Shown here: positions 18,818 to 27,451 of the stretch, piece by piece
How the letters are laid out: the number at the start of each line of letters is the position of its first letter
Numbering within the stretch: the stretch's first letter is position 1
Assembly: GCF_001984175.1 (NCBI RefSeq)
Contig: NZ_MTQP01000057.1
Location: 1-64,000 of the forward strand
DNA length: 64,000 bases
Direction of reading: 5' to 3'
Source: Saccharothrix sp. ALI-22-I
GTDB lineage: Bacteria > Actinomycetota > Actinomycetes > Mycobacteriales > Pseudonocardiaceae
Position numbers and translations under genes: made by a program
The notes under the pieces: generated by a model
Told to the model about the DNA's origin: nothing
The model's input: only the letters and a program-made list of their open reading frames with translations
Database searches by the model: none

Positions 18818-18851
18818 GCGCCCAGGCAGAGGACTAGGAATCGGGAAGGCG

Positions 18852-19826
18852 ATGTCGACACCGGAGCACGCGGGCCAGACGTGGGGCGCGCCCCCACCGC
18901 CCCCGTCACCGTCCGGTGTGCCGCGCGCCTCGGTCGAGCTGAGCCTCGCCCCGCACGCCGCACCCGCGGACGAGGACCACACCGAGCAGGTTGCGGGCGA
19001 GATGGGGCCGACCGGCCGCCCATTGCGCTTCGTCGCCGATCCACCGCTGATCGCCGGGCACGGTCCGGCGAAGATCCTCGCGGTGTGCAACCAGAAGGGC
19101 GGGGTCGGCAAGACCACGTCCACCATCAACCTCGGCGCCGCTCTCAGCGAGTACGGCCGGAAGGTGCTGCTGGTCGACTTCGACCCGCAGGGCGCGCTGT
19201 CGGTCGGCTTGGGCGTGCACCCGCACCAGCTCGACCAGACGATCTACAACGTGATCATGGAACGCGATGTCGGCGTCGGCGACGTGATCATGCGCACCCC
19301 GGTAGAGGGCATGGACCTGCTGCCGAGCAACATCGACCTGTCCGCCGCGGAGATCCAGCTGGTGTCCGAGGTGGGCCGGGAGCACACGCTGGTCCGCACG
19401 CTGCGGCCGGTCATCGAGCACTACGACTACGTGCTGGTGGACTGCCAGCCGTCGCTCGGCCTGCTGACGGTCAACGCCCTCGCGGCGGCTGACGGCGTCC
19501 TCATCCCGCTGGAGTGCGAGTTCTTCAGCCTGCGCGGGGTCGCCTTGTTGATAGACACCATCGAGAAGGTCAGGGAGCGGTTGAACCCGAAGCTGGAGAT
19601 CACCGGAATCCTCGCCACCATGTACGACCCGCGCACGCTGCACTCCCGCGAGGTGATGGCGCGCGTGGTCGAGGCGTTCGGCGACGTCGTGTTCGACACG
19701 GTGATCAACCGCACGGTCCGGTTCCCGGAGACGACCGTCGCCGGTGAGCCGATCACCAGCTGGGCGCCGCGCTCGGCCGGGGCCAAGGCGTACCGCGCGC
19801 TGGCGCGTGAGGTGATCGCCCGGTGA
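18852..19826 (+). CDS. parA: ParA/Soj-type segregation ATPase
   Basis: 324 aa. A ~75-residue Pro-rich disordered start is followed by a MinD/ParA ATPase: deviant Walker A AVCNQKGGVGKTTSTINLG (~residues 76-94), Walker A' LLVDFDPQGALSVGLG, Walker B YDYVLVDCQPSLGLLTVNAL. It resembles M. tuberculosis Rv1708, the ParA-like protein encoded beside scpA, not the oriC-proximal ParA of the parAB operon. Probably acts with ScpAB in chromosome organisation (inference from context). ATG start with GGGAAGG 3-9 nt upstream; overlaps the next gene by 4 nt. Confidence 0.92.
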   Translation: MSTPEHAGQTWGAPPPPPSPSGVPRASVELSLAPHAAPADEDHTEQVAGEMGPTGRPLRFVADPPLIAGHGPAKILAVCNQKGGVGKTTSTINLGAALSEYGRKVLLVDFDPQGALSVGLGVHPHQLDQTIYNVIMERDVGVGDVIMRTPVEGMDLLPSNIDLSAAEIQLVSEVGREHTLVRTLRPVIEHYDYVLVDCQPSLGLLTVNALAAADGVLIPLECEFFSLRGVALLIDTIEKVRERLNPKLEITGILATMYDPRTLHSREVMARVVEAFGDVVFDTVINRTVRFPETTVAGEPITSWAPRSAGAKAYRALAREVIAR

Positions 19827-20179
19827 CCCGACGCCCATCACTGCCGGGCGCGTCGGAGCTGTTCCGCCTCACGACCAGTTCCGCTTCCACCGGCCTGCCC
19901 GGCGTGCCGGAGATCCCGGACGCGCCCGACGTCCCGGCGCAGGAGCCGTCCGCGCAGCGGCGCGGGACCGGGCGGCAGAAGCACTCGACGAAGATCACCG
20001 TGTACGTGTCCGACGAGGAACTGCTGGCCTTGGAGCACGCGCGGCTGGCGTTGCGCGGCGACCACGGCCTGGCGGTGGACCGGGGACGCGTGGTGCGCGA
20101 GGCCATCGCGATCGTGCTGGACGACCTCGAAGGGCACGGCGAGGACTCGCTGCTGGTGCGTAGGTTGCGCGAGCAGTGA
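19823..20179 (+). CDS. Small conserved protein, possible ribbon-helix-helix
   Basis: 118 aa. The first ~50 residues are Pro-rich and disordered. The second half, STKITVYVSDEELLALEHARLALRG (part given here) and VDRGRVVREAIAIVLDDLE, has a beta-strand followed by two helices, as in ribbon-helix-helix DNA-binding proteins. It sits between parA and scpA with 4-nt overlaps on both sides, so it belongs to the operon; it may be a DNA-binding partner for the ParA, analogous to RHH centromere proteins, but that is inference. Confidence 0.75.
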   Translation: MTRRPSLPGASELFRLTTSSASTGLPGVPEIPDAPDVPAQEPSAQRRGTGRQKHSTKITVYVSDEELLALEHARLALRGDHGLAVDRGRVVREAIAIVLDDLEGHGEDSLLVRRLREQ

Positions 20180-21078
20180 GCAGTGACGCACCAGAGATCC
20201 GACCCGAAACCGAACCCGCAGTGCCGGTTGAGGCGGTAGCGGCGGAGTCTGTCCTGGTCGAGCCCGTGCCGGACGAGTCCGCGCCGCCGGGCGACGGCCG
20301 GTTCAAGGTCAAGCTGACCAACTTCGAGGGCCCGTTCGACCTGCTGCTGCAGCTGATCTCGCAGCACACGCTGGACGTGACCGAGGTGGCGTTGCACACG
20401 GTCACCGACGATTTCATCGCCTACATCCGGGCGTTGGGCGACCAGTGGGACCTGGACGAGACGACCGAGTTCCTGGTCATCGCGGCGACCCTGCTCGACC
20501 TCAAGGCGGCCCGCCTGCTGCCCTCGGGTGACGTGGACGACGAGGACGACCTGGCGTTGCTGGAGGCGCGGGACCTGCTGTTCGCGCGGCTGTTGCAGTA
20601 CCGGGCGTACAAGCAGGTCGCGGCGCTGTTCGCGGAGCTGGAGCGGGGCGCGTTCCGGCGCTACCCGCGGTCGGTGGCGTTGGAGCAGCGGTACGAGGGG
20701 CTGTTGCCCGAGGTGATGCTGGGTGTGGACGCCCGGCGGTTCGCCGAGATCGCGGCGGTCGTGTTCCGGCCCAAGCCACCGCCGACGGTGTCGACATCGC
20801 ACATCCACCAGCACCGGGTGTCGGTGCGGGAGCACGCCGACGTGCTGCGCGCGCTGCTGGTGGCGGCGGGCACGGCGACGTTCGCCGAGCTGACCGCCGA
20901 GTGCACGGACACGATGGAGGTCGTCGCCCGGTTCCTGGCGCTGCTGGAGCTGTACCGCGAGCGGTCGCTGGCCTTCGACCAGCCCGACCCGCTGGGCGAG
21001 CTGCGCATCACGTGGATCGGCGGGACGATCGAGGAGGCGCAGGCCGAGGCCCGCGACGAGGACGAGGAGTACGGGTGA
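20176..21078 (+). CDS. scpA: Segregation and condensation protein A
   Basis: 300 aa kleisin subunit that bridges SMC heads. The N-terminal domain has the family signature FKVKLTNFEGPFDLLLQLI and HTLDVTEVALHTVTDDFIAY; the middle carries ATLLDLKAARLLPSG; the C-terminal winged helix ends FDQPDPLGELRITW. A ~40-residue acidic/Pro extension precedes the domain. GTG start overlapping the previous gene, and GTGA overlap with scpB. Confidence 0.96.
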   Translation: MSSDAPEIRPETEPAVPVEAVAAESVLVEPVPDESAPPGDGRFKVKLTNFEGPFDLLLQLISQHTLDVTEVALHTVTDDFIAYIRALGDQWDLDETTEFLVIAATLLDLKAARLLPSGDVDDEDDLALLEARDLLFARLLQYRAYKQVAALFAELERGAFRRYPRSVALEQRYEGLLPEVMLGVDARRFAEIAAVVFRPKPPPTVSTSHIHQHRVSVREHADVLRALLVAAGTATFAELTAECTDTMEVVARFLALLELYRERSLAFDQPDPLGELRITWIGGTIEEAQAEARDEDEEYG

Positions 21079-21878
21079 CCGACCACCGAGCAACCGGGCC
21101 CGAGCCCGGCGACCAGGCGGCGCGGGTCGAGCCGGACAGGCTGGGTGACCAGGCCGAACGGGCCGTGCCGGTGGTCGGACCCGACAACGGCATGGAGTCC
21201 TTCGCGGCCGGCTTCGAGCCCGGCGCGGAACCGGGACTGCCGGAACCGGGACAGCCGGAACCGGGGCTGCCCGGGGCGGAATTGCCGGACGAGGTGCCCG
21301 GGGCGGTCGCGGATGAGGAGGGTGGGCTGCCGGACTTGGCTGACGAGGCCGAGTTCGAGGGTGCGTTGGAGTCCATCCTGCTCGTCGTGGACACCCCGAT
21401 CGCCGAGGAGCAGCTCGCCGGAGTGCTCGAACAGTCCGTGAAGCGGGTCACGGCAGCGCTGCACCGGCTGGCCGCCCGGTACTCCGAGCAGGGCAGTGGC
21501 ATCGACCTGCGTAGAATCGGGGACGGCTGGCGGTTCTACACGCGGGACCGCTTCGCGCCATTCGTGGAAAAGCTGCTGCTCGACGGGCAGCGCGCCAAGC
21601 TCACCCGGGCCGCGTTGGAAACCCTCGCGGTCATCGCCTACCGGCAGCCCGTGACCAGGGCCCGGATCGCGGCGGTGCGCGGGGTGAACGTCGACGGGGT
21701 CATCCGCACGCTCGTCGCGCGCGGCCTGATCGCCGAGACGGGCACGGACTCCGACACGGGTGGCATCCTTTACCGCACGACCGAACTGTTCCTGGAGCGG
21801 TTGGGGCTGTCGTCGTTGGGCGACCTGCCGCCGATCGCTCCCCTGCTGCCCGAAGTGGATGCGATCGACGATGTCTGA
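21075..21878 (+). CDS. scpB: Segregation and condensation protein B
   Basis: 267 aa partner of ScpA in the SMC complex. The folded part starts near residue 85 (FEGALESILLVVDTPIAEEQLA) with two winged-helix domains; the second contains LTRAALETLAVIAYRQPVTRARIAAVRGVN (part of the signature) and ends LGDLPPIAPLLPE. The first ~80 residues are a Pro/Glu/Gly-rich tail with PEPGLPEPGQPEPG-type repeats, unlike the compact start of most ScpB, so a later start is possible. Overlaps rluB by 8 nt. Confidence 0.94.
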   Translation: MTDHRATGPEPGDQAARVEPDRLGDQAERAVPVVGPDNGMESFAAGFEPGAEPGLPEPGQPEPGLPGAELPDEVPGAVADEEGGLPDLADEAEFEGALESILLVVDTPIAEEQLAGVLEQSVKRVTAALHRLAARYSEQGSGIDLRRIGDGWRFYTRDRFAPFVEKLLLDGQRAKLTRAALETLAVIAYRQPVTRARIAAVRGVNVDGVIRTLVARGLIAETGTDSDTGGILYRTTELFLERLGLSSLGDLPPIAPLLPEVDAIDDV

Positions 21879-22632
21879 CCGAGCCGTGCCGAATCCCTCA
21901 GAAAACGCCGAGGGGATCCGGCTCCAGAAGGTGCTCGCCAAGGCGGGCATCGCCTCGCGGCGCGTCGCCGAGGAGCTGATCGAACTCGGCCGCGTCCAGG
22001 TCGACGGCGAGGTGGTCACCGAGCAGGGCCGCCGCGTCGACCCGGACACCGCGGTCGTGCACGTGGACGGTGTGCGCGTGGTGCTCAAGGAGGACGTGGT
22101 CACCATCGCGTTCAACAAGCCGCGCGGTGTGCTGTCCACCATGCACGACGACGCGCACCGGCCGTGCGTCGGCGACTACCTGCACAACCGCAAGGAACGG
22201 CTGTTCCACGTCGGCAGGCTGGACGCCGACACCGAGGGCCTGTTGCTGCTGACCAACGACGGCGACCTGTCCCACCGGCTGATGCACCCGTCCTACGAGA
22301 TCTCCAAGACCTACCTGGCCGAGGTGCCCGGCCCGATCCCGAAGGACCTCGGCAAGCGCCTGCGCGCGGGTGTCGAGCTGGAGGACGGCCCGATCCAGGT
22401 CGACTCGTTCAAGCTGGTGTCCTCCATGCCGGGCAAGGCGCTGGTCGAGGTGGTCCTGCACGAGGGCCGCAAGCACATCGTGCGCCGCCTGCTGGACCAC
22501 GTCGGCCACCCCGTGGAGCACCTGGTCCGCACCGCCGTCGGCGAGGTCCGGCTGGGCAACCAGCGCCCCGGCTCGATGCGGGTCCTCAACCGCCAGGAAG
22601 TCGGCTCCCTCTACAAGGCCGTCGGCCTGTAG
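21871..22632 (+). CDS. rluB: RluB-type 23S rRNA pseudouridine synthase
   Basis: 253 aa. An N-terminal S4 domain (LQKVLAKAGIASRRVAEELIE) is followed by the RsuA/RluB catalytic domain, with FNKPRGVLSTMHDD and the active-site Asp in VGRLDADTEGLLLLTNDGDL (~residue 117), then the KTYLAEV and EGRKHIVRRLL segments. RluB makes pseudouridine 2605 in E. coli 23S rRNA. ATG start inside the scpB end; last gene of the parA-scpAB-rluB chain, followed by a hairpin. The cmk and der genes that come next in mycobacteria are absent here. Confidence 0.95.
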   Translation: MSDRAVPNPSENAEGIRLQKVLAKAGIASRRVAEELIELGRVQVDGEVVTEQGRRVDPDTAVVHVDGVRVVLKEDVVTIAFNKPRGVLSTMHDDAHRPCVGDYLHNRKERLFHVGRLDADTEGLLLLTNDGDLSHRLMHPSYEISKTYLAEVPGPIPKDLGKRLRAGVELEDGPIQVDSFKLVSSMPGKALVEVVLHEGRKHIVRRLLDHVGHPVEHLVRTAVGEVRLGNQRPGSMRVLNRQEVGSLYKAVGL

Positions 22633-22653
22633 CCCTTCACCGAGTCCGGGGGC

Positions 22654-22690
22654 AGGCGCTTGGTGGAGCCCCCTCCACCACCAAGCGCCT
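22654..22690 (+). terminator. rluB terminator hairpin
   Basis: AGGCGCTTGGTGG (22654-22666) pairs with CCACCAAGCGCCT (22678-22690) around an 11-nt loop, 22 bp after the rluB stop. Thirteen perfect base pairs; no T-tract. Confidence 0.75.
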
Positions 22691-22978
22691 CTCCCAGGGC
22701 GGGCACTTCGCCACCGGCGGGGACGACGGCTGGACGCACCTGTGGGACGTGCGGACCCTGTCGCAGGTGTCGGTGTTCGCCGACCAGGTCTCCCGGGACC
22801 AGCCGATCAGCGCGATGGCGTTCGACGAGATGGGCGACTACCTGGTGGTCGCCAAGACCGACGGGTGGACCGGGTGGTGGACCGCATCTGCGCCGTCGCG
22901 CACCCTCGCATCACCGCCGAGCAGTGGGCGGGCTACTTCCCCGACCTGCCCTACGATCCGCCCTGCGCCAACCCCTGA
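22691..22978 (+). pseudogene. WD40-repeat protein remnant
   Basis: Begins abruptly after the terminator with GHFATGGDDGWTHLWDVRTL and a second blade (ISAMAFDEMGDYLVVAKTDG), typical WD40 repeats. The frame then shifts near 22880 and continues with RICAVAHPRITAEQWAGYFP and PDLPYDPPC, the usual C-terminal tail of actinobacterial WD40/nSTAND proteins. No start codon, kinase or NTPase domain remains, so this is the decayed 3' end of a larger gene. Confidence 0.7.
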
Positions 22979-23063
22979 TCCCACTCAGCGGAAGGGGTTT
23001 GGCTACTCCGGTGTGAGCCGACGGACAGTGCAAGATCACATGCTGAAGTTTCACGGCCACTCA

Positions 23064-23092
23064 TTGTGGCGAACCGCTTCACTCTCTAGATT
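23064..23092 (+). promoter_or_regulatory. Promoter of the ABC transporter operon
   Basis: TTGTGG (23064-23069), 17-bp spacer, TAGATT (23087-23092). It lies ~40 bp before the first permease start, in a local AT-richer stretch. Confidence 0.6.
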
Positions 23093-23132
23093 GAGCCGGG
23101 TTGGCTGGCGTTGATCAACTGGGAAGTAGGCG

Positions 23133-23906
23133 TTGCGCGTGCGTGCGCTCACGCGAGGATTGCTCGGCGTGGCCGGGTTCCTCGTCATCTGGGAGCTGTT
23201 CGGCCGGTCCCGGCTGGTTCCCGCGGAGTACCTGCCACCGCCGTCCGTAGTAGCGGTGGAACTGGTGAAGTTGTTGGGCGATGAGGCCTTCCTGAGGGAC
23301 GTCATCGCGACGGTCCTCGCGTTGCTCATCGCCGTGGGGTTGTCGGTCGGCATCGCCGTGCCGCTCGGCCTGGTGCTCGGCAGCGTGACCTCGGTCCGCC
23401 ACGCCACCCGCGCCGTGGTCGAGTTCCTGCGCCCCATCCCGTCGGTGGCACTGATCCCGTTGGCGATCGTGCTGCTCGGTATCGGGCCGGAAACCAAGAT
23501 CACCCTCGCGGTGTACGCGGCCATCTGGCCCATCCTGTTCAACACCATCTACGCGCTCGACGAACTCGACCCGCTGCTGGTCGAGACGGCGCGCGCGTTC
23601 GGCTCCGGCCGGGTGCGCGTGCTGGTGTCCGTGGCGCTGCCCAGCGCGTTGCCGTTCGTGCTGACCGGCATCCGGCTGGCCGCCACGACCAGCCTGGTGG
23701 TGCTGGTCAGCGTCGAACTGCTCGCGGGCGGCTCCGGCGGCATCGGGCAGTTCATCATGGAAGCGCGCAGCGGCGCGGGTCGGATGGACCTGGTCCTCGC
23801 CGGGACCGTGGTCGCGGGCGTGATCGGCTACCTCGTCAACGAGGGGCTGGAACGCGCGCAGCGCCGCTGGGTCGGCTGGAGCTCGGTCACGGGAGGCAGG
23901 TCGTGA
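23133..23906 (+). CDS. ABC transporter permease (SsuC/TauC type)
   Basis: 257 aa with six predicted transmembrane helices and the BPD_transp_1 coupling segment ETARAFGSGRVRVLVSVALPSALP (helices around the EAA loop). N-terminus GLLGVAGFLVIWELFGRSRLVP is typical of permeases for sulfonates, nitrate, taurine or aromatic acids. A second, different permease follows with a 4-nt overlap and then an ATPase, so the transporter is probably a heterodimer. TTG 23133 (GGGAAG 6 nt upstream) or GTG 23139 is the start. Substrate is not readable from sequence; the pobA neighbour hints at aromatic acids. Confidence 0.88.
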   Translation: MRVRALTRGLLGVAGFLVIWELFGRSRLVPAEYLPPPSVVAVELVKLLGDEAFLRDVIATVLALLIAVGLSVGIAVPLGLVLGSVTSVRHATRAVVEFLRPIPSVALIPLAIVLLGIGPETKITLAVYAAIWPILFNTIYALDELDPLLVETARAFGSGRVRVLVSVALPSALPFVLTGIRLAATTSLVVLVSVELLAGGSGGIGQFIMEARSGAGRMDLVLAGTVVAGVIGYLVNEGLERAQRRWVGWSSVTGGRS

Positions 23907-24706
23907 CTCGTTTCGTCCAGCGGTGGGGTGTGTTCGCGGGCCTCGTCGTGGTCTGGGAGCTGCTCACCTGGCTCGCCGACGACCCGTTCTTCCCCCGCCC
24001 GTCCGAGATCGTCATGGCGGCGCAGGGGTTGTGGTTCTCCGGTCCCCCCGGGGACCTGTTCCTGACCGACGCGGTGTTCGAGCACCTGTTCCCCAGCGTC
24101 GGTCGGCTGCTCGCCGGGTGGGTGATCGCCGCCGTGATCGGCATCTCGCTCGGGGTGGCACTGGGCCGTTCCACGGCGGCCATGCAGTACGCCGGGCCAC
24201 TGCTGACGTTCATGCGCTCGATCCCGCCGCCGGCCCTGGTGCCGGTGTTCCTGCTCGTGTTCAGCGCCGGCACCCAGATGCAGCTCGCCACGATCGTCTT
24301 CGGCGTGCTGTGGCCCATCCTGCTCAACAGCGTCGACGGCGCCCGTTCCGTCGACGCCACGAAGTTCGAGACCTCGGCGGTGTTCCGCATCCCCAAGGCG
24401 CAGTGGATCCTCGGTGTCGTCCTCCCCTCGGCGGCACCGAAGATCTTCGCCGGGCTGCGGGTGTCCCTGTCGCTGTCGCTGGTGCTCATGGTCGTGTCCG
24501 AACTGGTCGGGACCGACAACGGGATCGGGTCGCAACTCCTCGTCGCACAGCGGGAGTTCGACTTCCCCGACATGTGGGCCGGGATCGTCCTGTTGGGAGT
24601 CCTCGGCTACGCCCTCAACACCGTGCTCCTCGCGTTCGAACGCAAAGCCCTTGCGTGGCAACCGAAGCAGGAGCGCACCCCCGCGACGGTGGAGGAAAAA
24701 GTATGA
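23903..24706 (+). CDS. ABC transporter permease, second subunit
   Basis: 267 aa, six predicted transmembrane helices. Same family as the preceding permease (GVFAGLVVVWELLTWLADDP start; EAA-type loop KFETSAVFRIPKAQWILGVVLPSAAP), but the two are clearly diverged paralogs. GTG start overlaps the first permease stop and the stop overlaps the ATPase ATG, so all three are co-translated. C-terminal Lys/Arg-rich tail in the cytoplasm. Confidence 0.88.
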   Translation: MTRFVQRWGVFAGLVVVWELLTWLADDPFFPRPSEIVMAAQGLWFSGPPGDLFLTDAVFEHLFPSVGRLLAGWVIAAVIGISLGVALGRSTAAMQYAGPLLTFMRSIPPPALVPVFLLVFSAGTQMQLATIVFGVLWPILLNSVDGARSVDATKFETSAVFRIPKAQWILGVVLPSAAPKIFAGLRVSLSLSLVLMVVSELVGTDNGIGSQLLVAQREFDFPDMWAGIVLLGVLGYALNTVLLAFERKALAWQPKQERTPATVEEKV

Positions 24707-25599
24707 CCGCGATGCTCGAAGTGGCCGAACTCGGCCACACGTACCAGGCGAAGGACGGCGCGTACACCGCGATCGCCGACCTGTCGTTCACCGTCGGAAC
24801 CGGCGAGCTGGTCTGCGTGGTCGGCCCGTCCGGCTGCGGCAAGTCCACGCTGCTGCGCACGATCTCCGGCCTGATCCGCCCCACCCGCGGCCAGATCAGC
24901 CTGCACGGCAACGAGGTCAACGGCGTGCCGGACGACCTGGCCGTGGTGTTCCAGGACTACAGCCGCTCGCTGTTCCCCTGGCTGACGGTGCAGAAGAACG
25001 TGGAGTTCCCGCTGCGCCGCAACCTGGGCCGCGCCGAACGCCGTGCCCGCGCGGCCGAGGCGCTGGAGTGGGTCGGCCTGGCCGACGCCGGCCGCAAGTA
25101 CCCGTGGCAGCTGTCGGGTGGAATGCAGCAGCGGGTCGCGATCGCCCGGGCGCTGGCCTACCGGCCCGCGTTGCTGCTGATGGACGAGCCGTTCGCCTCG
25201 GTGGACGCGCAGACCCGGTTCGAGTTGGAAGACCTGCTGCTGAAGGTGCGGACCGAGCAGGACACCACGGTCCTCGTGGTGACGCACGACATCGACGAGA
25301 GCGTCTACCTGGGCGACCGGATCCTGGTGCTCTCCACGTCGCCCGCGTCCGTGGTGGCCGACCTGAAGGTCGACCTGCCCGCGCAGCGCGACCAGATCAC
25401 CACCCGCGAGTCCGAGGCGTTCGTCGCGCTGCGGGGCGAGGTGGCGCGGCTGCTCAACGTCGGCAAGACCTCCGAGGAGGTCAAGGCGCGGCGCAAGGCG
25501 AACGAGCAGCAGGCGGCGAAGTGGGCCGAGGCCGAACGAGCGGAGTCGGAGCGCGCCGACGTCTCGCGGGACGAGGCTGAGGAGCGCGCTACGACGTGA
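24703..25599 (+). CDS. ABC transporter ATP-binding protein (SsuB/TauB type)
   Basis: 298 aa. Walker A VGPSGCGKSTLLRTISGL (~residues 42-59), Q-loop VVFQDYSRSLFPWLTV, signature QLSGGMQQRVAIARAL, Walker B ALLLMDEPFASVD and H-loop VVTHDIDES. The QDYSRSLFPW Q-loop is typical of the nitrate/sulfonate/taurine group. A C-terminal ~45-residue charged helical tail (KANEQQAAKWAEAERAESER) is unusual for the family. ATG 24703 with an ideal GGAGG 8 nt upstream. The stop codon lies in a short ACGTGAA/TTCACGT hairpin. Confidence 0.93.
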   Translation: MTAMLEVAELGHTYQAKDGAYTAIADLSFTVGTGELVCVVGPSGCGKSTLLRTISGLIRPTRGQISLHGNEVNGVPDDLAVVFQDYSRSLFPWLTVQKNVEFPLRRNLGRAERRARAAEALEWVGLADAGRKYPWQLSGGMQQRVAIARALAYRPALLLMDEPFASVDAQTRFELEDLLLKVRTEQDTTVLVVTHDIDESVYLGDRILVLSTSPASVVADLKVDLPAQRDQITTRESEAFVALRGEVARLLNVGKTSEEVKARRKANEQQAAKWAEAERAESERADVSRDEAEERATT

Positions 25600-26129
25600 A
25601 AGGCCTTCACGTAGGTTAGGAGAGTCCAGCGGGCGATCCGCGGCTTGTCGGCCCTCTCAGGGGCGACGCCGGGGGTCGCCCGTTTGTCGTGTCCGGGGAT
25701 CGCTCAGGGACGGTTCGAGGGTGGTTCGAGGGTGGTTCTGGGGGGGGGGGCGGTTGGAGCACGGTCGCGGGGTGGTCGGCGAGGCGGTCCGAAGGCTGGG
25801 ATTCGACGCGGATCGTTCGCAACGATTCGACATCTTTCGCTCGGCGGGGCCTTCGGCGGACAACTGCGGACGGTGACGAATGTGCGATGAATTGATCATC
25901 ACGCGGTGGTGGCTTGATCACGTTCCGTGGACATCGACGGCTATTCATCGTGGCCGTGGCGCGGTATTCCATTGCCGATTCCCTTGGGTTGAGAATACGG
26001 CGGAGGAGGTGTCGCGGGGCAAGTGCGACCGTCCGGGGAGTGGAATCGGCGGCGAATGCATCCGGTCGGCCCGAAAGATACCGCGTTTAGCGGGATCTCG
26101 AATGTGGTCGGCGGTTGTGCCGAGCCCTC
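25600..26129. other. Gene-free convergent intergenic region
   Basis: About 530 bp with no convincing gene on either strand. It contains an 11-bp G homopolymer (25740-25750) preceded by three degenerate copies of GGTTCGAGG, and an AT-richer part from ~25870 with GTATTCC/GAATAC inverted ends. Short open frames here lack ribosome sites and coding-type codon bias. Confidence 0.6.
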
Positions 26130-26179
26130 GCCTTGTTCTCCACCGAAGCACCCCGATGTGCTTCGGTGGAGAACAAGGC
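26130..26179. terminator. 21-bp perfect inverted repeat, bidirectional terminator
   Basis: GCCTTGTTCTCCACCGAAGC and one further A (26130-26150) are matched exactly by the reverse complement at 26159-26179, with an 8-nt loop CCCCGATG. It lies 67 bp past the pobA stop, between convergent transcripts, and can serve both directions. Confidence 0.75.
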
Positions 26180-26245
26180 GGCGACATCCTCGGCTTTGCA
26201 GTGCGTTCACCCGGATAACGGCGCCGCTGTTCACGAGATGTTCCT

Positions 26246-27451
26246 TCAGGGGCCGACGTAATTTTGCGCGAAATAGCCGGCGGACCCCCCGGAGCCGATG
26301 AGGTGTTCGAGTCTGGCTTGACCCAACCGGCTCAGGAACGGCTCCGGCGACCGGTGGATCATGAACACCATCCACTGCGAGAACTCCTGCGCACGCCACA
26401 CGCGCCGGAGGCACACCTCGGAGTAGCTCCGCAGACCCGTCTCGTCACCCGTTCGGTGGTAGCTCGTCAGGGCGGCGGCCAGGACCTCGGCGTCGTGCAA
26501 CGCGAGGTTCATTCCCTTCGCCCCCACCGGGGTGATGATGTGGGCGGCGTCGCCGAGCAGGTACAGGCTGCCGTGGTTCATCGGTTCGACCACGTGGCTG
26601 CGCATGTCCAGGATGCGCTTCTCCACGATGCGGCCCTCGGTGAGCTTCCAGTCCGAGTCCCGCAGCGCCAGCCGCTTGTGCAGTTCGGTCCACACCCGCT
26701 CGTCCGGCCAGTTGTCCACGGTGTCGTCCACCGGCACCTGGAGGTAGTAGCGCGAAACCGTAGAACTGCGGAGCATATGACCCGCGAATCCGTCCGGGTG
26801 AAGTGCGTAAATCACCTTGTGGGTGGATGGCGGGGCCTCGGCCAGGATGCTCAGCCACTCGATGCCGTGCTGGTGGCTGAACTCCTGGATCGCCCCGGCC
26901 GGGATGCTGCGCCGCGTCACGCCGTGGAACCCGTCCGCGCCGGCGATGAACGAGCAGTCCAGCCGCTCCCGGGTGCCGTCGGCGTTCGTCCAGGTCAGAG
27001 CCGGTTCTGCGGACTCGATGTCGTGCAGTTCGACGTCCGTGACGGACCACCGCACGGCGCCGCCGCGCTCGTCCGCGTAGTGCCGCACGAGGTCTTGGAC
27101 GACCTCCTGCTGCGGGTATATGTAGTGCGTCTGGCCGTCGTACAACGTGGCGTAGTCGACCTCGTACGCCTGACCGTTCACCCGGAATTCGCAGGCGCCG
27201 TGCCTATCCGCCTCTTGGAGTAACCGGTTCGCAAGCCCGTGCTCGGTCAACATTTGCACCGCGCGGTGCTCCAGCACCCCCGCGCGGGGCCGCGTCTCGA
27301 TGTACTCCCGGGTGCCTTTTTCCAGCACAACGCAGGGGATTCCGGCTTGGTGGAGCAGGTTCCCCAAGGTCAATCCCGCCGGGCCCGCTCCGACGATACC
27401 CACCGGACGTCGGTTGCTCTGTACGGCCCATTCCGCGTCAACATCGCTCAC
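26246..27451 (-). CDS. pobA: 4-hydroxybenzoate 3-monooxygenase
   Basis: 401 aa FAD-dependent aromatic hydroxylase that converts 4-hydroxybenzoate to protocatechuate using NADPH or NADH and oxygen. Dinucleotide fold PVGIVGAGPAGLTLGNLLH at ~residues 18-36, the ETRPRAGVLEHRAVQML segment that binds FAD and substrate, the GADGFHGVTRRSIP motif and the second FAD motif LYLLGDAAHIITPVGAKGMN are all present. Length is close to the 394 aa of the Pseudomonas enzyme. GTG 27451 chosen because it places the FAD motif at the normal distance; the longer frame upstream has no ribosome site and overlaps the binding-protein gene. Convergent to the transporter and divergent from the binding protein. Confidence 0.92.
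   Translation of the reverse strand: MSDVDAEWAVQSNRRPVGIVGAGPAGLTLGNLLHQAGIPCVVLEKGTREYIETRPRAGVLEHRAVQMLTEHGLANRLLQEADRHGACEFRVNGQAYEVDYATLYDGQTHYIYPQQEVVQDLVRHYADERGGAVRWSVTDVELHDIESAEPALTWTNADGTRERLDCSFIAGADGFHGVTRRSIPAGAIQEFSHQHGIEWLSILAEAPPSTHKVIYALHPDGFAGHMLRSSTVSRYYLQVPVDDTVDNWPDERVWTELHKRLALRDSDWKLTEGRIVEKRILDMRSHVVEPMNHGSLYLLGDAAHIITPVGAKGMNLALHDAEVLAAALTSYHRTGDETGLRSYSEVCLRRVWRAQEFSQWMVFMIHRSPEPFLSRLGQARLEHLIGSGGSAGYFAQNYVGP

Noticed and set aside
22979..23132. TPP or other riboswitch before the NMT1/THI5-like transporter
   Set aside because: No CUGAGA or ACCUGA-type conserved core; only a sigma-70-like promoter is visible.
24607..25287. Minus-strand gene opposite the transporter ATPase
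   Set aside because: Antisense shadow of Walker A/B-containing ATPase with an ideal ribosome site on the plus strand.
25880..26218. 112-codon open frame in the gene-free region
   Set aside because: It crosses the 21-bp inverted repeat, has no ribosome site, and has no coding bias or family resemblance.
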